Both the position numbers and the translations under genes were made by a program. From Primulina eburnea (Eukaryota; Streptophyta; Magnoliopsida; Lamiales; Gesneriaceae), in the NCBI RefSeq assembly GCF_022965805.1, contig NC_133101.1, positions 13,549,054 through 13,613,053 of the forward strand: 64,000 nt of DNA, written 5' to 3'. Under the pieces are notes generated by a model. That model was given only the letters and a program-made list of their open reading frames with translations, was not told the origin of the DNA and made no database searches. Below are positions 24,229 to 37,000 of the stretch, piece after piece. Numbering within the stretch: the stretch's first letter is position 1; each line of letters begins with the position of its first letter.

Positions 24229-26017
24229 TGTAACACCCTCGACTTATTTCTTAAAATGACAGCGGAATTTAAAATTTATTTGAAGGGAAGAAGGATTAAA
24301 AATTTCTTGAGAGAAACACATTTTCAATATATACAATCAAAAGTATATACTTGATCCATAAAGTGTTGCACCAAAATACAAAATATCATTTTGATCATGT
24401 ATAGCAAAATATCTTCTTCCTTCCATCTTCTATGCATATGACCCCGGCTCCAATCAACGTCCTGGTCCGTCACTCTTATCTGCATCACATGAAATAACTG
24501 GAATGAGTTATAAAACTCAGCAAGTGGAACTCTTACATAGCAATGAACATGAATCATACTCTGAAAAACATGACTTTGAAATCATTAAATAACATCTAAC
24601 TCTTGAAACCTGAATAATATAGTAGAACATGAACAATAACGATGATATTTCTCTTTTCTCTGTTGGATTGATCTCTAAATAGTATCTCTGTCTCTGTACC
24701 TATATCCCATCGATATAAATCGATTACTCTGTCGAGATATAAGCCTATGGTCGTTGATCAACTAATTGCATGCAATCTCTGACTATCTATTTATCAATCC
24801 AATAAATCATTTGAACTCTCTCTTGGACATTAAAACAAACACTTTGAATACTCTTCTCTTTTGCATTCCCTTTTATATAATTGAGACATATAAATGCCTC
24901 TAATATACAACAAAGTGTATCCATACATAATATGAACCAAGTGGGAGGGAATAGCATATCAAAACCATTGAAATACAATACATATACATCATGTGAGCAC
25001 AAGGAATGAATTCCACTTACAACCCTTGGAGCACTTGATTTCCTAAACCTTGATGGAGATCCTACAACAATAAATCCAATAACTAACCATCAACACCCAA
25101 ATAATAACATTAGATAACCAAATAATCCCATACATCTATCACAACTATCATCCCTAACTCCACCATCTTCAATAACTCAAGAACCAGAAGAAAAACCACT
25201 TACCTTAGTCCCTTTTCCTTAGAAAGATGAAGTTCCAACTTCGGATTGAAGATTAATTGCTTGAATCAAAGGGACAAAAGAAAGAAATAAGAACCCTAGC
25301 CAAGAACCGATGGAGAAGAGAAAGGGAGAAGAAGGAAAATGAGGAACAAATGGGTTTCATTCGATTTTATGCCTTAAAAACACCAAAAACACGCTTTTTA
25401 CATTGTTGGCCGCCCGGGCGGACATCTTTTTCCGCCCGGGCGCTGAACTCTCGGCCAAAAATCATTTTTCTCGGACAAGGCCCGCCCAGGTGCACATGAA
25501 TTCCCGCCCGGGCGCGCACACTGCGCACATCCACTACAAAGATCGCTTCCGAAACGCTTCTTCCCTTCATAATTTGGAAAAGTGGTAAACTACAAAGTTG
25601 TAGCTCTATGTCTTGGCTTGCATCTCCAATTAGATTCATTCATTTTGAGGTCTGAGTAAAAAGTTATGCTCATTCTCCCAACATGTGTCATTGTAGGAAC
25701 GAAGATACGCACGACACACTTCGGGGCACTTTTGGCTTATCTTCCACAATGATTTGAACAAAACTCAAAATAAGAAAGTTGTACCCTTATTTCTATCTTA
25801 CCACTCCAATTGGCCTCATACCAATTGGCTCAACATACGAATTATCATGAATTAACTCGTAACGTCGCTACAATAACACTACACATCATCTATAACCAAC
25901 AATACTATAAATCATAACTCAAAATTCTTAACATCCAAACTATACTTAAACTTAACCAAATAGTCGATAAACACATGAAATCTTAAACTGTACCGTTCAC
26001 TAGGCTTGGATATTACA
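24229..26017 (-). repeat. Element C 5' LTR (right)
   Basis: 1789 bp, the partner of 16298-18072, with the GCCCGGGCG cluster at about 25409-25520. Confidence 0.9.
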
Positions 26018-26761
26018 GTAAATGAGTATCCAAAGCTTGCATCATCATTTGAGAAAATCAAAGCAAAGAAAACTGATCCCACAGACAATAAAACCAAAAC
26101 TGATGAATCGGTTGATGGGTTGAGTCTAAAAAGGGAAATTGCTGAGTTAAAAGCAGAAAGAAACAAAGATCAGTCATTAATCCAGAAATTGATCCTTGAA
26201 AATTCAAAACAGACTGAACTTATTCAGTCTTGGAATAAGTCATCTACTGCACTGAATGAGATGCATAATTCACAAAAATCAGTTTCTGATAAAACTGGTT
26301 TAGGGTTCAATACTCAAGGAGAAACGTATTCAAATGATACTCAACCAAAGCTGACAATAGACAAAGGGAAGTACATTCACTTTGTCAAATCAGCAGTGGT
26401 ACAAGAACAAATTGAGCCCAGTAAACTGATTGAGCAATCTACTGAGAATTTGAACAAGGCTAGAAGATATGTGATTGGTTATAGCCAAAAGCTCTCAACT
26501 GAATCACAAAGTCAGTCATCAAAAAGATTTCACAAAAACTATTCGAACGGCTATTCCAATTACTATAACTGCAAGCCAGTTCAGAAGAGATATAGACTGA
26601 ACAATCAGTTGAATAAAGCTAAAACACATATTGTATCATCTGTACACTACACAAGCACACAAAAACCGAGAAAAACCGTTTGGAATACAGCTACTGGAAA
26701 GTCAGTGAGACTAATCCAAGTATGGGTTCCTAAGGGACTAATCAGTTCAGGACCCAAATAG
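26018..26761 (+). pseudogene. gag: Copia B gag, C-terminal part
   Basis: Continues the gag frame after element C (VNEYPKLASSFEKIKAKK), through a lysine- and glutamine-rich region with coiled-coil character (LKREIAELKAERNKDQSL), to VQKRYRLNNQ and VWVPKGLISSGPK, then TAG at 26759-26761. Only the TAG and a frame change separate it from pol. The matching part of element E also ends WIPKGLINPEPK and a stop, so the arrangement is shared by two families. Confidence 0.75.
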
Positions 26762-26790
26762 ATATGGGTACCAAATTATATTATGTGTGA

Positions 26791-29700
26791 TTGCAGGTAA
26801 CAGGTAAAAACAAGAACTCAATATGGTATTTGGACAGTGGATGTTCGCGACATATGACAAGAGATGCAAATGTGCTATCTCAACTGATCAAATACAGTTG
26901 TCCAAATATCAGTTTCGGGGACAATTCCAAAGGTAGAACTGTGGGTAAGGGTAAGCTTATCCATGGTAACTTTACTTTTAAAGATGTTCTATTAGTAGAA
27001 AATCTAAAGTATAACTTGATCAGTATCAGTCAGTTATGCGACAGTGGATTCTCAGTACATTTTGAAAAAAACTCATGTTCAGTCAAAACTTCAACTGATG
27101 AAATCATACTAACTGGCAAACGTTGTGGAAACACATATAAAGTCAGTTGGAATGATCAAACTTATGCACCAGTTTGTTTTATTGCTTCCAAATCATCTAA
27201 AAACTGGTTGTGGCATAAGAGGTTAAATCATTTAAACTTTAAAACCATTGCCTATCTGAGTAAACATGAACTTGTAACTGGTTTGCCCAAAATAGATTTT
27301 TCAAAAGAAAAACTTTGCTCTGCGTGTCAGTATGGTAAACAAGTACGATCCTCTTTTAAAAACAAGGGCTGTAAATCTTCGTCCCGATGCTTAGAACTGT
27401 TGCACATGGATCTCTTTGGTCCTATACCAGTCATGAGTTTAGGGGGAATGAAATACACCTTGGTAGTCGTAGATGATTTTTCAAGATTTACTTGGGTTAT
27501 TTTTCTCAAATCTAAAGACCATACTGCTTCACAACTGATAAAACTCCTCAAAAGACTTTTAAATCAAAAATCAGTTGGAATTGATCGAATCAGATCTGAT
27601 CGAGGAACTGAATTCATCAATAAAACTCTTTCAAATTTTCTAGAGGATGCTGGAATTAAGCATGAGCTCTCAGCAGCAAGAACTCCTCAGCAAAATGGTG
27701 TAGCTGAGAGAAGAAATCGGACTCTTAAAGAAGCTGCTAGAACAATGCTTGCTGATTTTGGTATATCTCAAAGATTTTGGGCAGAGGCAGTAAACACTGC
27801 GTGTTATACTCAGAACAGATCAATGATTAATAAGAATCATATGAAAACACCATATGAGATCTGGCATGGAAGAAAAAGTATAATTACTTACTTCAAAATA
27901 TTTGGCTGCAGATGTTTTATTCTTGGTAATGGTAAATATTATTTAAAAGCATTTGATGCTAAATCTGCAGAGGGAATATTTCTTGGATACTCATCAGTTA
28001 GTATAGCTTAAAGAGTCTTCAACAAGAAAACATTAAATGCTGAAGAATCTGTTCATGTTAATTTCGATGAAACTGAACTAACTGATAAGCCAACTGATCA
28101 AGTTGAGCTAGTTGATCGATTCACAGATATCAGTTTGGAAGATGATGACAAAAATGAATGTCATAATAATCAAAATATAGTTCAAACACCTGAACCAAAA
28201 GTACTGGATCAATCAGACGTGCAGGAAGTTGTTGTTGATGATCAGTTGATAGAGCACAATGAGAACATTCAAATACCAGTTGACGAGGCACCAACTGAGA
28301 CTGAAAACTATGTTCAGTTACCAACTGAAGGAATTGCGGATACAACAAATACTGAGTACAGATGGAGAAAATCACATCCACCTGAACTGGTAATAGGAAA
28401 TCCATCTGATCCAGTAAGAACTTGCAATCAAATGCTAAATTTATTTATCCATTCAGATTTTGTTTCACAACTAGAACCAAAGAAAACTGATGAAGCTCTT
28501 GCTGATCCTAACTGGGTAAATGCAATGCAAGAAGAGCTAAATCAGTTCACTCATAACAATGTATGGAACTTAGTTCCAAGACCAATTTCAAAAACTATTA
28601 TAGGTACAAAATGGGTATACAGGAATAAACTGAACGAGGATGATTCAGTTGGACGCAATAAAGCGAGATTAGTGGCACAAGGATATTGACAAGAAGAAGG
28701 AATTGACTATGATGAGACATATGCACCAGTTGCAAGACTGGAAGCAATCAAAATGTTTCTTGCTTATGCATCATACAAGAATTTCAAGGTCTTTCAGATG
28801 GATGTATAGAGTGCATTCCTGAACGGACAACTACAAGAGGAAGTATATGTTGAACAACCCCCAGGTTTTATAAATCATACCTTTCCTGATCATGTATATC
28901 ATTTGAACAAAGCACTATATGGTCTTAAACAAGCTCCAGAGCATGGTACGAAACTCTCACAAAATTTCTAACTGATCATGACTTTTCTGTTGGATCAGTT
29001 GATAAGACCCTATTCAAATTTACTAAGAATAATCACATTTTATTAGTTCAAATTTATGTTGATGATATTATATTTGGGTCAACTAACCCCAAATTATGCG
29101 AAAAGTTTGCTAAGCTGATGCAGGATAAGTTTGAAATGAGCATGATGGGAGAACTGACCTTCTTTCTTGGACTACAAGTGAAGCAACTGGAAACTGGTAT
29201 ATTAATCAGTCAGACTAAATATACAAAGGAGCTGCTGAAGAAATTTGGCATGGAATCATGCTCAGCTGCAAATACTCCCATGAGCGCATCAGTAAAATTG
29301 GACACTGATCAAGGGAGAATATCAGTTGAGGCATCATTATATCGAGGTTTAATAGGTTCATTACTGTACCTAACTGCCAGTCGCCCTGATATTGTATTTG
29401 CTGTCTGTATGTGTGCTAGATTTCAATCAAATCCTAAGCAATCGCATTTTTCAGCTGCTAAAAGAATTTTGAAATACCTAAAGGGTACACAGAATGTTGG
29501 GTTATGGTATTCTAAAGACTCTACTTTCAATTTAGTTGGATATTCAGATGCAGATTATGCAGGATGTAAGCTTGATCGAAAAAGTACAAGTGGATCTTGT
29601 CAGTTTTAGGAGACAGACTGATCTCCTGGTTCAGCAAAAAGCAGACATCCATAGCTATCTCAATAACTGAAGCAGAATACCTTGCTGCTGGTAGTTACTG

Positions 29701-29900
29701 TGCACAACTGATCTAGATTCCGCAACAATTGAGAGATTATGGAGTAATTACAAATGATTCACCCATATTTTGTGACAATACGAGCACAATTGTCATCACC
29801 TATAATCCAGTTCTTCATTCAAGGACCAAGCATATCGATGTCAGACACCACTTCATCAGAGATCATGCTTTAAAGAAGAATATCAAACTGGAGGGATAGG
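26791..29900 (+). pseudogene. pol: Copia B pol (PR-IN-RT-RNaseH), disrupted
   Basis: Protease active site DSG at 26833-26841. Integrase zinc region LWHKRLNH (His codons 27214 and 27229) with CSACQYGKQ. The integrase catalytic triad is D 27409-27411, D 27598-27600 and E 27706-27708. RT runs from [10 protein letters not shown] (about 28510), with YVDD (29061-29066) near 29055. RNase H ends near 29880 (RTKHIDVRHHFIRDH). Breaks: TAA at about 28009, TGA after RLVAQGY near 28687, a stop within motif A (QMDV then stop, near 28808), a frameshift near 28940, then stops near 29607, 29715 and 29897. The usual end of RNase H is missing: the sequence passes straight into the extra ORF, so a deletion lies near 29900. 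Confidence 0.88.
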
Positions 29901-32032
29901 TAGCTGACAATGCTGGAACATCATCAAAGTTCAAAGTCTTCACTGCCAAGAACATTTTGCCATCAAAAACCAAACAGGAGGTTGAGTCACCATCACCTGC
30001 TCCAGCACCAGTCAAGAAGGCCAAAACTTTGGGCCAACTGAAAACTGCAAAAAGAAAATTGATTTTGAGTGAATCCGATTCAGAGAAAACTCCATCTCCA
30101 AAAATTACCAAGAAACCAAGAACTCAAAGGACAAAATTACCAACTGAAGTGGAAACTATCCCCACTGAAAGGATGAAATCTTCGGATGCTCTACAACCTA
30201 TCCAAGCAGTTCCACTGAAGGCTATTCCACCAAAAATTCCAGTTGATGCCACTAAGAAATCAATTAGGGCCAAAGGCTCCTCTCATTCATATCAATCGTC
30301 CTACTATTCTGGCACCTGCTCAACCCAAAGATATAAGGTTTGTAGAACTCGTGGACACCACTAGCACTGTCTTGGAAATCCCACACATCCTCAGTGATGC
30401 AAAAGGCAAGGGTAAGTTAATTGAAGAGCCCAGGCCATCCAATCTAATTCAAACTCACATTGACCTTGTCTGGGAACAGGTCAACAATTTTGCTGCATCA
30501 AAACTTCAGTCCTATGATGCTTGGACAGCTTACAGGACTCAAATTTTTGCCAAGCAGCTGAAGAGGAAATCCGAGCTGAACAAATTTATCAAACTGGAAG
30601 CAATTGTCCTCAAAATAGTCAAAGCTGCCACAATTGCTCAAGCTTTGGAAAGAAAAACCTATTTTTTTGATCAAGTTAGAGCAAAGAGGCTGTCTGAACT
30701 GCTTGAAAATTTGAAGGCTAACTACGTTTCTACTAATCCGACTGCCTACAATGATCGATCTGTAATCACTCAGCTAGATACTGATCTTATTGGATTACAA
30801 GAAACAATCAAAGTTTGGGAAATGGATCAAGAATTAGTCCTTCATGAAGGAAACTCAACAGGAGGTTCAGAAGAAGAAGCAGTTGAAAAACCCGCTTCTC
30901 AACAAAAAGAGCAATCCCCAAAACAGACTGCTAGTTCAACTGAAGAGCCAGTTATGGATATGCCTCAAGATTCTGATGTTGAACATCAGATGTACTCTGA
31001 AGCAGAACTGTCTTTTGCAAACATTGATGAAATCATTCAAGCTGTAGCCCTGGAAGCTCAGCTAGAAGAAACACACTCTGAATCAGTTGCTCCTTCAACT
31101 GAGCAACCAGAACAAGAAACTAAGATATCATCTGAAGCACCAGTTGAATCTCTTGTTACTGAAGAATTTACATATGCTGAAACTGAAGAACAAACTGAAG
31201 TGCCAATTCAAACTTCAGAAAAATAAATGACTGAATCCGAAAGAGCTCAAACTGAAGCACCAGCTCAGCCAGAAATTTCTGCTGAACAAGATACTCCAAC
31301 TGATATTCCAGCAAAATCTCCAGGACAAGAAATTGCTGAAAATGTGGAGAGTCAGTTGCTCATTCAATCCAAGGAGCAAGAACCAAGATCAGTTGACTCT
31401 CAACAGGAGGTACCAGTGAATGAACCATTCATCTCCATCATTCAGCAAGACAGCTCATCTCTTGATCAGAACCCACGATCATCACCTCAAGAAGACATTC
31501 CAGCTCAGACTGTTGCTGGAACAATGGAAACTAATTAAGCATTAGTTCTTTTTGGACAAACATCAAAGGAACCAGGTACATCTACTCAGTCACCTCCTCT
31601 TCAATCCACAGAATGGATATTGTTCTTGAAGAAATCCAGAACATGCAGTATAATATGCAGCAGATGCTCACTGAAATCAAGAAAATTCAATCCACACAAC
31701 TGTCTCATACTGTCAAATTGGATTCTTCGATTGAATTTGAGTCAACAAAACTAAAAGCCCTTCAAGCCAACATGGACTCTCTTACCCGAACTGTGAATGA
31801 AATAAAGAATACTAAAGGGATAGCTAACAGTCTTGCAACCATTCAAGACAATATCAGCAAAAGAGTTGATCATTTGGAGACCATTGTTTCGAGGAAAATA
31901 GAGGTGCTACAAGTCGCGATGATCTCTGCTGTTGAAAATATATCTACCTCTGTCAAATTCCTTTCAACTGATGTTCGGAAATTATCTTTGAAGATGGAGT
32001 TGTTTGACAAAAAGGGGGAAGAAATCAAATAA
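29900..32032 (+). pseudogene. Copia B extra ORF downstream of pol, disrupted
   Basis: About 2 kb of coding-type sequence lies between RNase H and the PPT, where simple copia elements have little. The N-terminal part is proline- and lysine-rich (VESPSPAPAPVKKAKT). A middle domain of unknown type follows (HIDLVWEQVNNFAASKLQSY; WTAYRTQIFAKQLKRKSEL), then a long acidic, glutamine- and glutamate-rich stretch with repeated VE/SAEQ units, and finally a heptad-like coiled coil at 31613-32032 (LTEIKKIQSTQLSHTVKLDS). It is broken by a frameshift near 30290, TAA at 31224-31226, a stop near 31536 and a frameshift near 31600. I see no signal peptide or clear membrane segment. SIRE-type elements are known to carry an extra, sometimes envelope-like, ORF here; a role cannot be read from the sequence. 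Confidence 0.7.
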
Positions 32033-32252
32033 ATACTAGAACAACAGAAGAAATCCTCGTTTCAGTAGCCGTCCTTACTGTTTATGACTCAATTGATCAA
32101 TCTCTTATCTTATCTACAATGAATCCAGTTATTCTATGATTCACTTGATCAATTTCTTATTTTATCTACAAAGAGTTCAGTTACAATATTCACTTATCTA
32201 CAAAGGGTTCAGATATTCAGTCTTAAAATTACTTAGTTTTGTCAAACACCAT

Positions 32253-32264
32253 AAAGGGAGAAAT
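32253..32264 (+). other. Copia B polypurine tract
   Basis: AAAGGGAGAAAT directly before the TGTTGG of the 3' LTR. Confidence 0.85.
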
Positions 32265-33237
32265 TGTTGGAAACTAGATTCCGGCGTTTGACAAAACATG
32301 AATCAATCGATAAACAAAATATGAACCAACTGATACGCGCAAGCAAATTCGGCAACTGAGCTTGTCAACTGAAATCAGCTGATACAATGATACAAAGAAA
32401 ACTGATCAGTTGGAACTGATCAGTTAATACATTCATCCGAATGAAGTATCTCTCAACTGAAGATGTCTCGGGAAAGAACAAAGAAGACATAACAGATTAC
32501 AAAACGCCGCACCACAACCAAGACTACTTAGAACAACGCATTCTGGCTAAAGAAATTAAGACGCCGCATTATAATAAATGAAGCAAACAATGTTCAAAGA
32601 ATAATCAAGTGGAAACCAACGGATACAATGATTAAAATTTATCTCAAGTTACCGTTGGAAAAGAAGATTATAAATATGGCAGAAGAACAGCTGAATAAGT
32701 AGCACAACACACTATTCAAAAGCTGGCTGTTACTCTGTCAAAATCGAAGCTCACTCTTTCTTGATTTATTCGTAGCAGTCAAGGCTACAAGTTGAGCAAA
32801 CTAGCACTCTGTAATATTTGCTAAATTCAATAGTGCTAAGATCAGTTACGCACTGAGAACATTCTGTTAAATTAAGAGTTTCAGTTTTTGGCAGTGTTAA
32901 GTCCAAACTGAAGTGGGTCAGTACACATCTTGTATTTGATCAAAGTCTTTTAGAGGAAATCCTATCCTCGAGATAGAAGGGGTGACGTAGGAGTAATTGA
33001 AATCTCCGAACATCCAGAAACAATCCTTGTCTACTTTATTTCAGTTTCGTATTCTATCTTTCAGTCAGTTATTTTCCGCAACTACTTCAGTTTAACTGAT
33101 TGTTATTGACCAACAAGATTCCGAGAATCAGTTTGTCACCAAACTGAACTCAAAATTCGAAAAGACAAGTTTTAATTGTGAGTGTTTATTCAACCCCCCC
33201 TTCCAAACACACCTTGATATGTTATTCGATCCTATCA
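32265..33237 (+). repeat. Copia B 3' LTR
   Basis: 973 bp, TGTTGG...CCTATCA, followed by the AGCTT duplication. It differs from the 5' LTR by a few substitutions and an indel of about 10 bp. Confidence 0.92.
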
Positions 33238-33242
33238 AGCTT

Positions 33243-34064
33243 ACCTTAGCTTTTTGACTCCAAAATAACCTTCTTCTCACTTCAATAATCCAAAAAGAGG
33301 CTTGAATCAAGAGAACAAAAGAAAGAAATTAAGAACCCTAGGTCTCCCTTTAGATGAAGAACCAAGAAGAAGAGAAGAAATGAGAGAAATGAAGCCAACA
33401 CTTCTATTTAAGCACTAAAAATCTCCAAAACACGCTTATACTGTTCACTCACCGCAGGTGCGCTAGATACTTCACCGCGGGTGCGCTGCATACACTGGAC
33501 AACAACCAAAAATCTTAAAACGTCGACCGCGGGTGCCCTACAAATCCCACCGCGGGTGCGCTGGCTGACCGCGGGTGCGCTACAAATCAATCGCGGGTGT
33601 GGTAGACCTACTGAACCACAAACACAATTCTTGAAGAAACGACCGTAGGGGCACTGATAAATTACCGCGGGTGCGGTACACTTTCTGTCCAAACACCGCA
33701 GGTGCGGTGCATTTCCTGGGGCGGGTGCACTGTCCCCTGAAGCCAACAAAAATACTTTGCATCTACAAATCGAACCGCAACGTCAATTCTCTTCATAATT
33801 CGTGAACACTCCCAACAAGAAAGTTGCACCTCTATGCCTTATCTAACCATTCCGATTGGCCTCATACCAATCGGCTCAACATACAAATTACCAAGAATAA
33901 AATCGCAACGACACTACAATAAAACCACACACCAACTATAACCACCAATACTATAAACCATAAATCACAATTCTTAACATCAAAACTATAATTAAACTTA
34001 ACCAAATAGTCCATAAACATATGAAATCTTAAACCGTACCGTTCACCAGGCTTGGGATATTACA
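33243..34064 (-). repeat. Element A 5' LTR, second part
   Basis: Resumes after copia B and carries the ACCGCGGGTGCG motif cluster at about 33450-33735. It ends ATATTACA at 34064. Confidence 0.9.
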
Positions 34065-34069
34065 GCTTG

Positions 34070-37000
34070 TTTGTTGCAAGCATCTATCCATATGGCAGTT
34101 GCTATTTCATAATTTGTTACCAGAAAATATAATTTTAAAAGTTCACCTTTCCTGGTACATGGGATTTAATAAATCAGAATCAAATCTTCAAGCCTGCAAA
34201 TAACAGACACCAAACTTCTTAGAACTAGATTTAAGTACAGGGGTATCAATGACATCTATTCAGCATAAGGTAAAAGGTGATCAAGTGCAAGAAAAGGATC
34301 AAGAGATTCCATTGCTTAGAGTCATTTCAGTCAACTAAGCTCCTTTTCCTAGGTATTATTATATGACTACTGTTCCGGAGAGATGAAATTTCGATCTTTC
34401 TATTTTCCTCTTTATTTTTATTTTCCGTAAATTTTCTTTATTTTTTAAAGGACAAGAAGCAAGATATTGACCAATCTCATCTGAAACATAATATGAGAGA
34501 AGTAAAAAATCAATTTTTTGGATGGTATGTCATCTAAGAGTTTTCTCAAAATGCTATGAATAGAATTCAGTTTTTTCTTCAAATCTTGAATCGCTACATC
34601 GAGTGAGTTTATTATTTTGACTTAAAATTTGATAAGAGAGAAAAACTAGTACAATATTCAGGATAAGTTCATGGACATTCCAACTATAAGAGAATGGACG
34701 GATGGAATATGATACCACAGCAATTGCCAAGCTCCCATGAGATACTGCCAGACCAAAGCAAGAATCATATACATATGGAACCTGTAGAGAAAATCTAGAG
34801 TCTATTGGAAACAAATATGCAAATTTAAAACAGAAGTAAACATGAAAAATTAATGCATACATCCGGGGAGCTATTCAAACCAGGAGTATTTGAAGGAATG
34901 TGTATTTCCTTTAGTGCTTTCCCAACTAAATTCCACGCTTTCATAGAGTTGTCCTGTAATACATGAACTGATCAAATAATCTGGAGGGCTACCAATCTTT
35001 TCAACCTCAAGGCTTTCTGCTTGAGGCATTACTTGATAACAAAAGCAATTAACATGGATTTTTTAATTTTTAATATATGTTGAACTAACACTCCCTTAAT
35101 ACTAAAATTCATATTTATATCAATAAAACACTTCCTTCAATATTTATTACCTGGCTGCAGCTGTACAAGCAGAGTCCATCAAAAGCCCAAGCTAAACCAG
35201 TGACCTGATTGTTATTTTACAAAATAAATCATATGCCATTCCATATGCCAAAAAAGGTGTTGAGAACTTACAATGTGGTCATGTGCACTATAACAGCCAA
35301 TTATTTCAAATTCATGGCTGGTCATATTCATGATCCACACTTCAAATGATCCGGATCCTTTACCAACTCACATCTAAACTTTCTGAAGATATAATTTGAG
35401 ACTCTCCGAAATTGATCTTGGAAAGATAATTATACATCATCTCTGATATGTCCATAACATAGAAAATTTCAGATTATAACTTTAGCAAATGTGTGAAAAA
35501 CAAACATTAAATTTAGGAATCACAGATAACATACTAGATTCCAAATTCATGACATTTATTATGCATAAGCAACAAAACCGTAAATACAACAAACTTGAAG
35601 GGCTATGAAATTCTTTTTGAAAGAAATGTTGATTAGGTATTGCCTCTCCAAACATAAACAAAGCCTCCAGTACTAACACAACAAATTTACACATTAGCAC
35701 AAATATGAATCTACTCATGGGCTCATAGCCAACACATAACCAACAGTAAGAACATAATTAAGAGCATCTATAGACACAAGAATTGAAACAATTCCATTGC
35801 TAAAATTTTCACCATTTTTTTTGGTTCAGGAAGATTATTAAAGTGAAGAGACAGCAAGCTCGAACCATAATTCTGGTCCTGCCACCCCTACTTCCTGAAA
35901 GCTTCTTTATAAAATACTTAATACCTCAATCCATTCAGCCGAAAAATCACAGAAGGGAAAGCGGTAAAGTTTGACGCGTCCCCCAGTGGTGCAAACAGCA
36001 AGCAAACAACTGCACGATTCATAGAAAAATGTAGAATTAATTCAGGGAGGCAACTTGCGTTGCATACTCAAACAAAAACTTCGATCAGGGGTAATGGTAT
36101 CAGTACCCAGCATTGCTAGCAAGACCTGCAGGAGACCAGGAAATTGACCTAACACATGGCCGTGTATCCCGCGACACATGCATCGGCAATAAGCACCCCG
36201 AGAGAAAATCTATCCCTGTGACAAAATGAAAACAAAATCAAATGCAGTGACCTGAGAAAATAAAAGGTACTTGAAACCTCAACTCAAAATTAATTTTCAT
36301 TTGCACTGTAAAACCACAAACCCAGAAATCCAAATGGCATCCAAATTGTGTACATACATACATACAATGAGCTCATTCAAAACTATGAAATTCATTTTTT
36401 AATATGATTCTACGTACCTACAGCATTTATGACACCAATGGAAAAAGGCTTGCTTGGGAGAACAGAAATTACTCCTCGACATCCAGCTCCAGAAGGTTTA
36501 GCAGGATTCTAACCAAGTGAACAACAAGCATATACCAGTGATTCAAAGGTTAAACAAACAGTATAAAATTAAATCCTAATTTGAAAAAAACAAATAAAAA
36601 GTAAGGTAATATGAATTATATAGACCAACTACTATAAGATTCTCCATCAAAATTCAAATCAGACCCTATATTGAACTCCAACATAAAACAGCTTCCAGAC
36701 CAGTTATGAAGATCAGGTAGATTAAAATGTAAGCATAAATTTGGCGTTTTAAATTCAAAAACAATGAAAAAATCTTCGGCTAAAAAATAAGCATGCTATT
36801 CAGAAATATTATTACATTATATGCAATCGATTGATTTAGTAGTTGTCTTTCCTAAGTCATGAGATCAGATCCCATCAGGTGGATCACAGAATACTGGACT
36901 CAGAATCAGTGGTCATTGATTCTTGTTCATGTCAGTGCATGGTTAATAATGTCATCTGCATGATCCTCACACTAACAGAATCACTTGACAGTCCAAAATT

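Larger units (their letters stand above)
16298..26017 (-). mobile_element. Ty3/gypsy chromovirus C, inserted in the gag of copia B
   Basis: Termini TGTAACACCC and GATATTACA with a perfect GTAAA duplication at 16293-16297 and 26018-26022. LTRs are 16298-18072 and 24229-26017. Without solo LTR D the element is about 8.15 kb, the same layout and length as A, and its proteins are close to those of A. The LTR body differs from A in its GC-rich motif set, so it is a sister subfamily. Confidence 0.92.
14030..33237 (+). mobile_element. Copia B, SIRE-like LTR retrotransposon inserted in the LTR of A
   Basis: LTRs 14030-15012 and 32265-33237 start TGTTGGAAACTAG and end CCTATCA, with a perfect AGCTT duplication at 14025-14029 and 33238-33242. 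After removal of element C (9.7 kb) it is about 9.5 kb. The order is PBS, gag with CCHC, PR, IN, RT, RNase H, then a further open region of about 2 kb before the PPT. PR-IN before RT defines Ty1/copia. A long extra ORF after pol and LTRs of about 1 kb suggest the SIRE/Maximus lineage; the lineage name is from memory. Confidence 0.9.
6684..34064 (-). mobile_element. Ty3/gypsy chromovirus A (outermost of the nest), interrupted by B, C and D
   Basis: The termini are TGTAACGCTC on the left and GATATTACA on the right. The flanking 5-bp duplication is GCTAG (6679-6683) and GCTTG (34065-34069), one mismatch; the uninterrupted sister locus at about 45602 reads GTGCTTGTTTG, which confirms the empty site. 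Without the nested elements it is about 8.2 kb: two LTRs of about 1.79 kb and 4.6 kb internal. The order on the minus strand is PBS, gag with a zinc knuckle, protease, RT, RNase H, integrase and a chromodomain-like tail, as in the Tekay/Del group of chromoviruses. It carries several stops and frameshifts. Confidence 0.9.
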
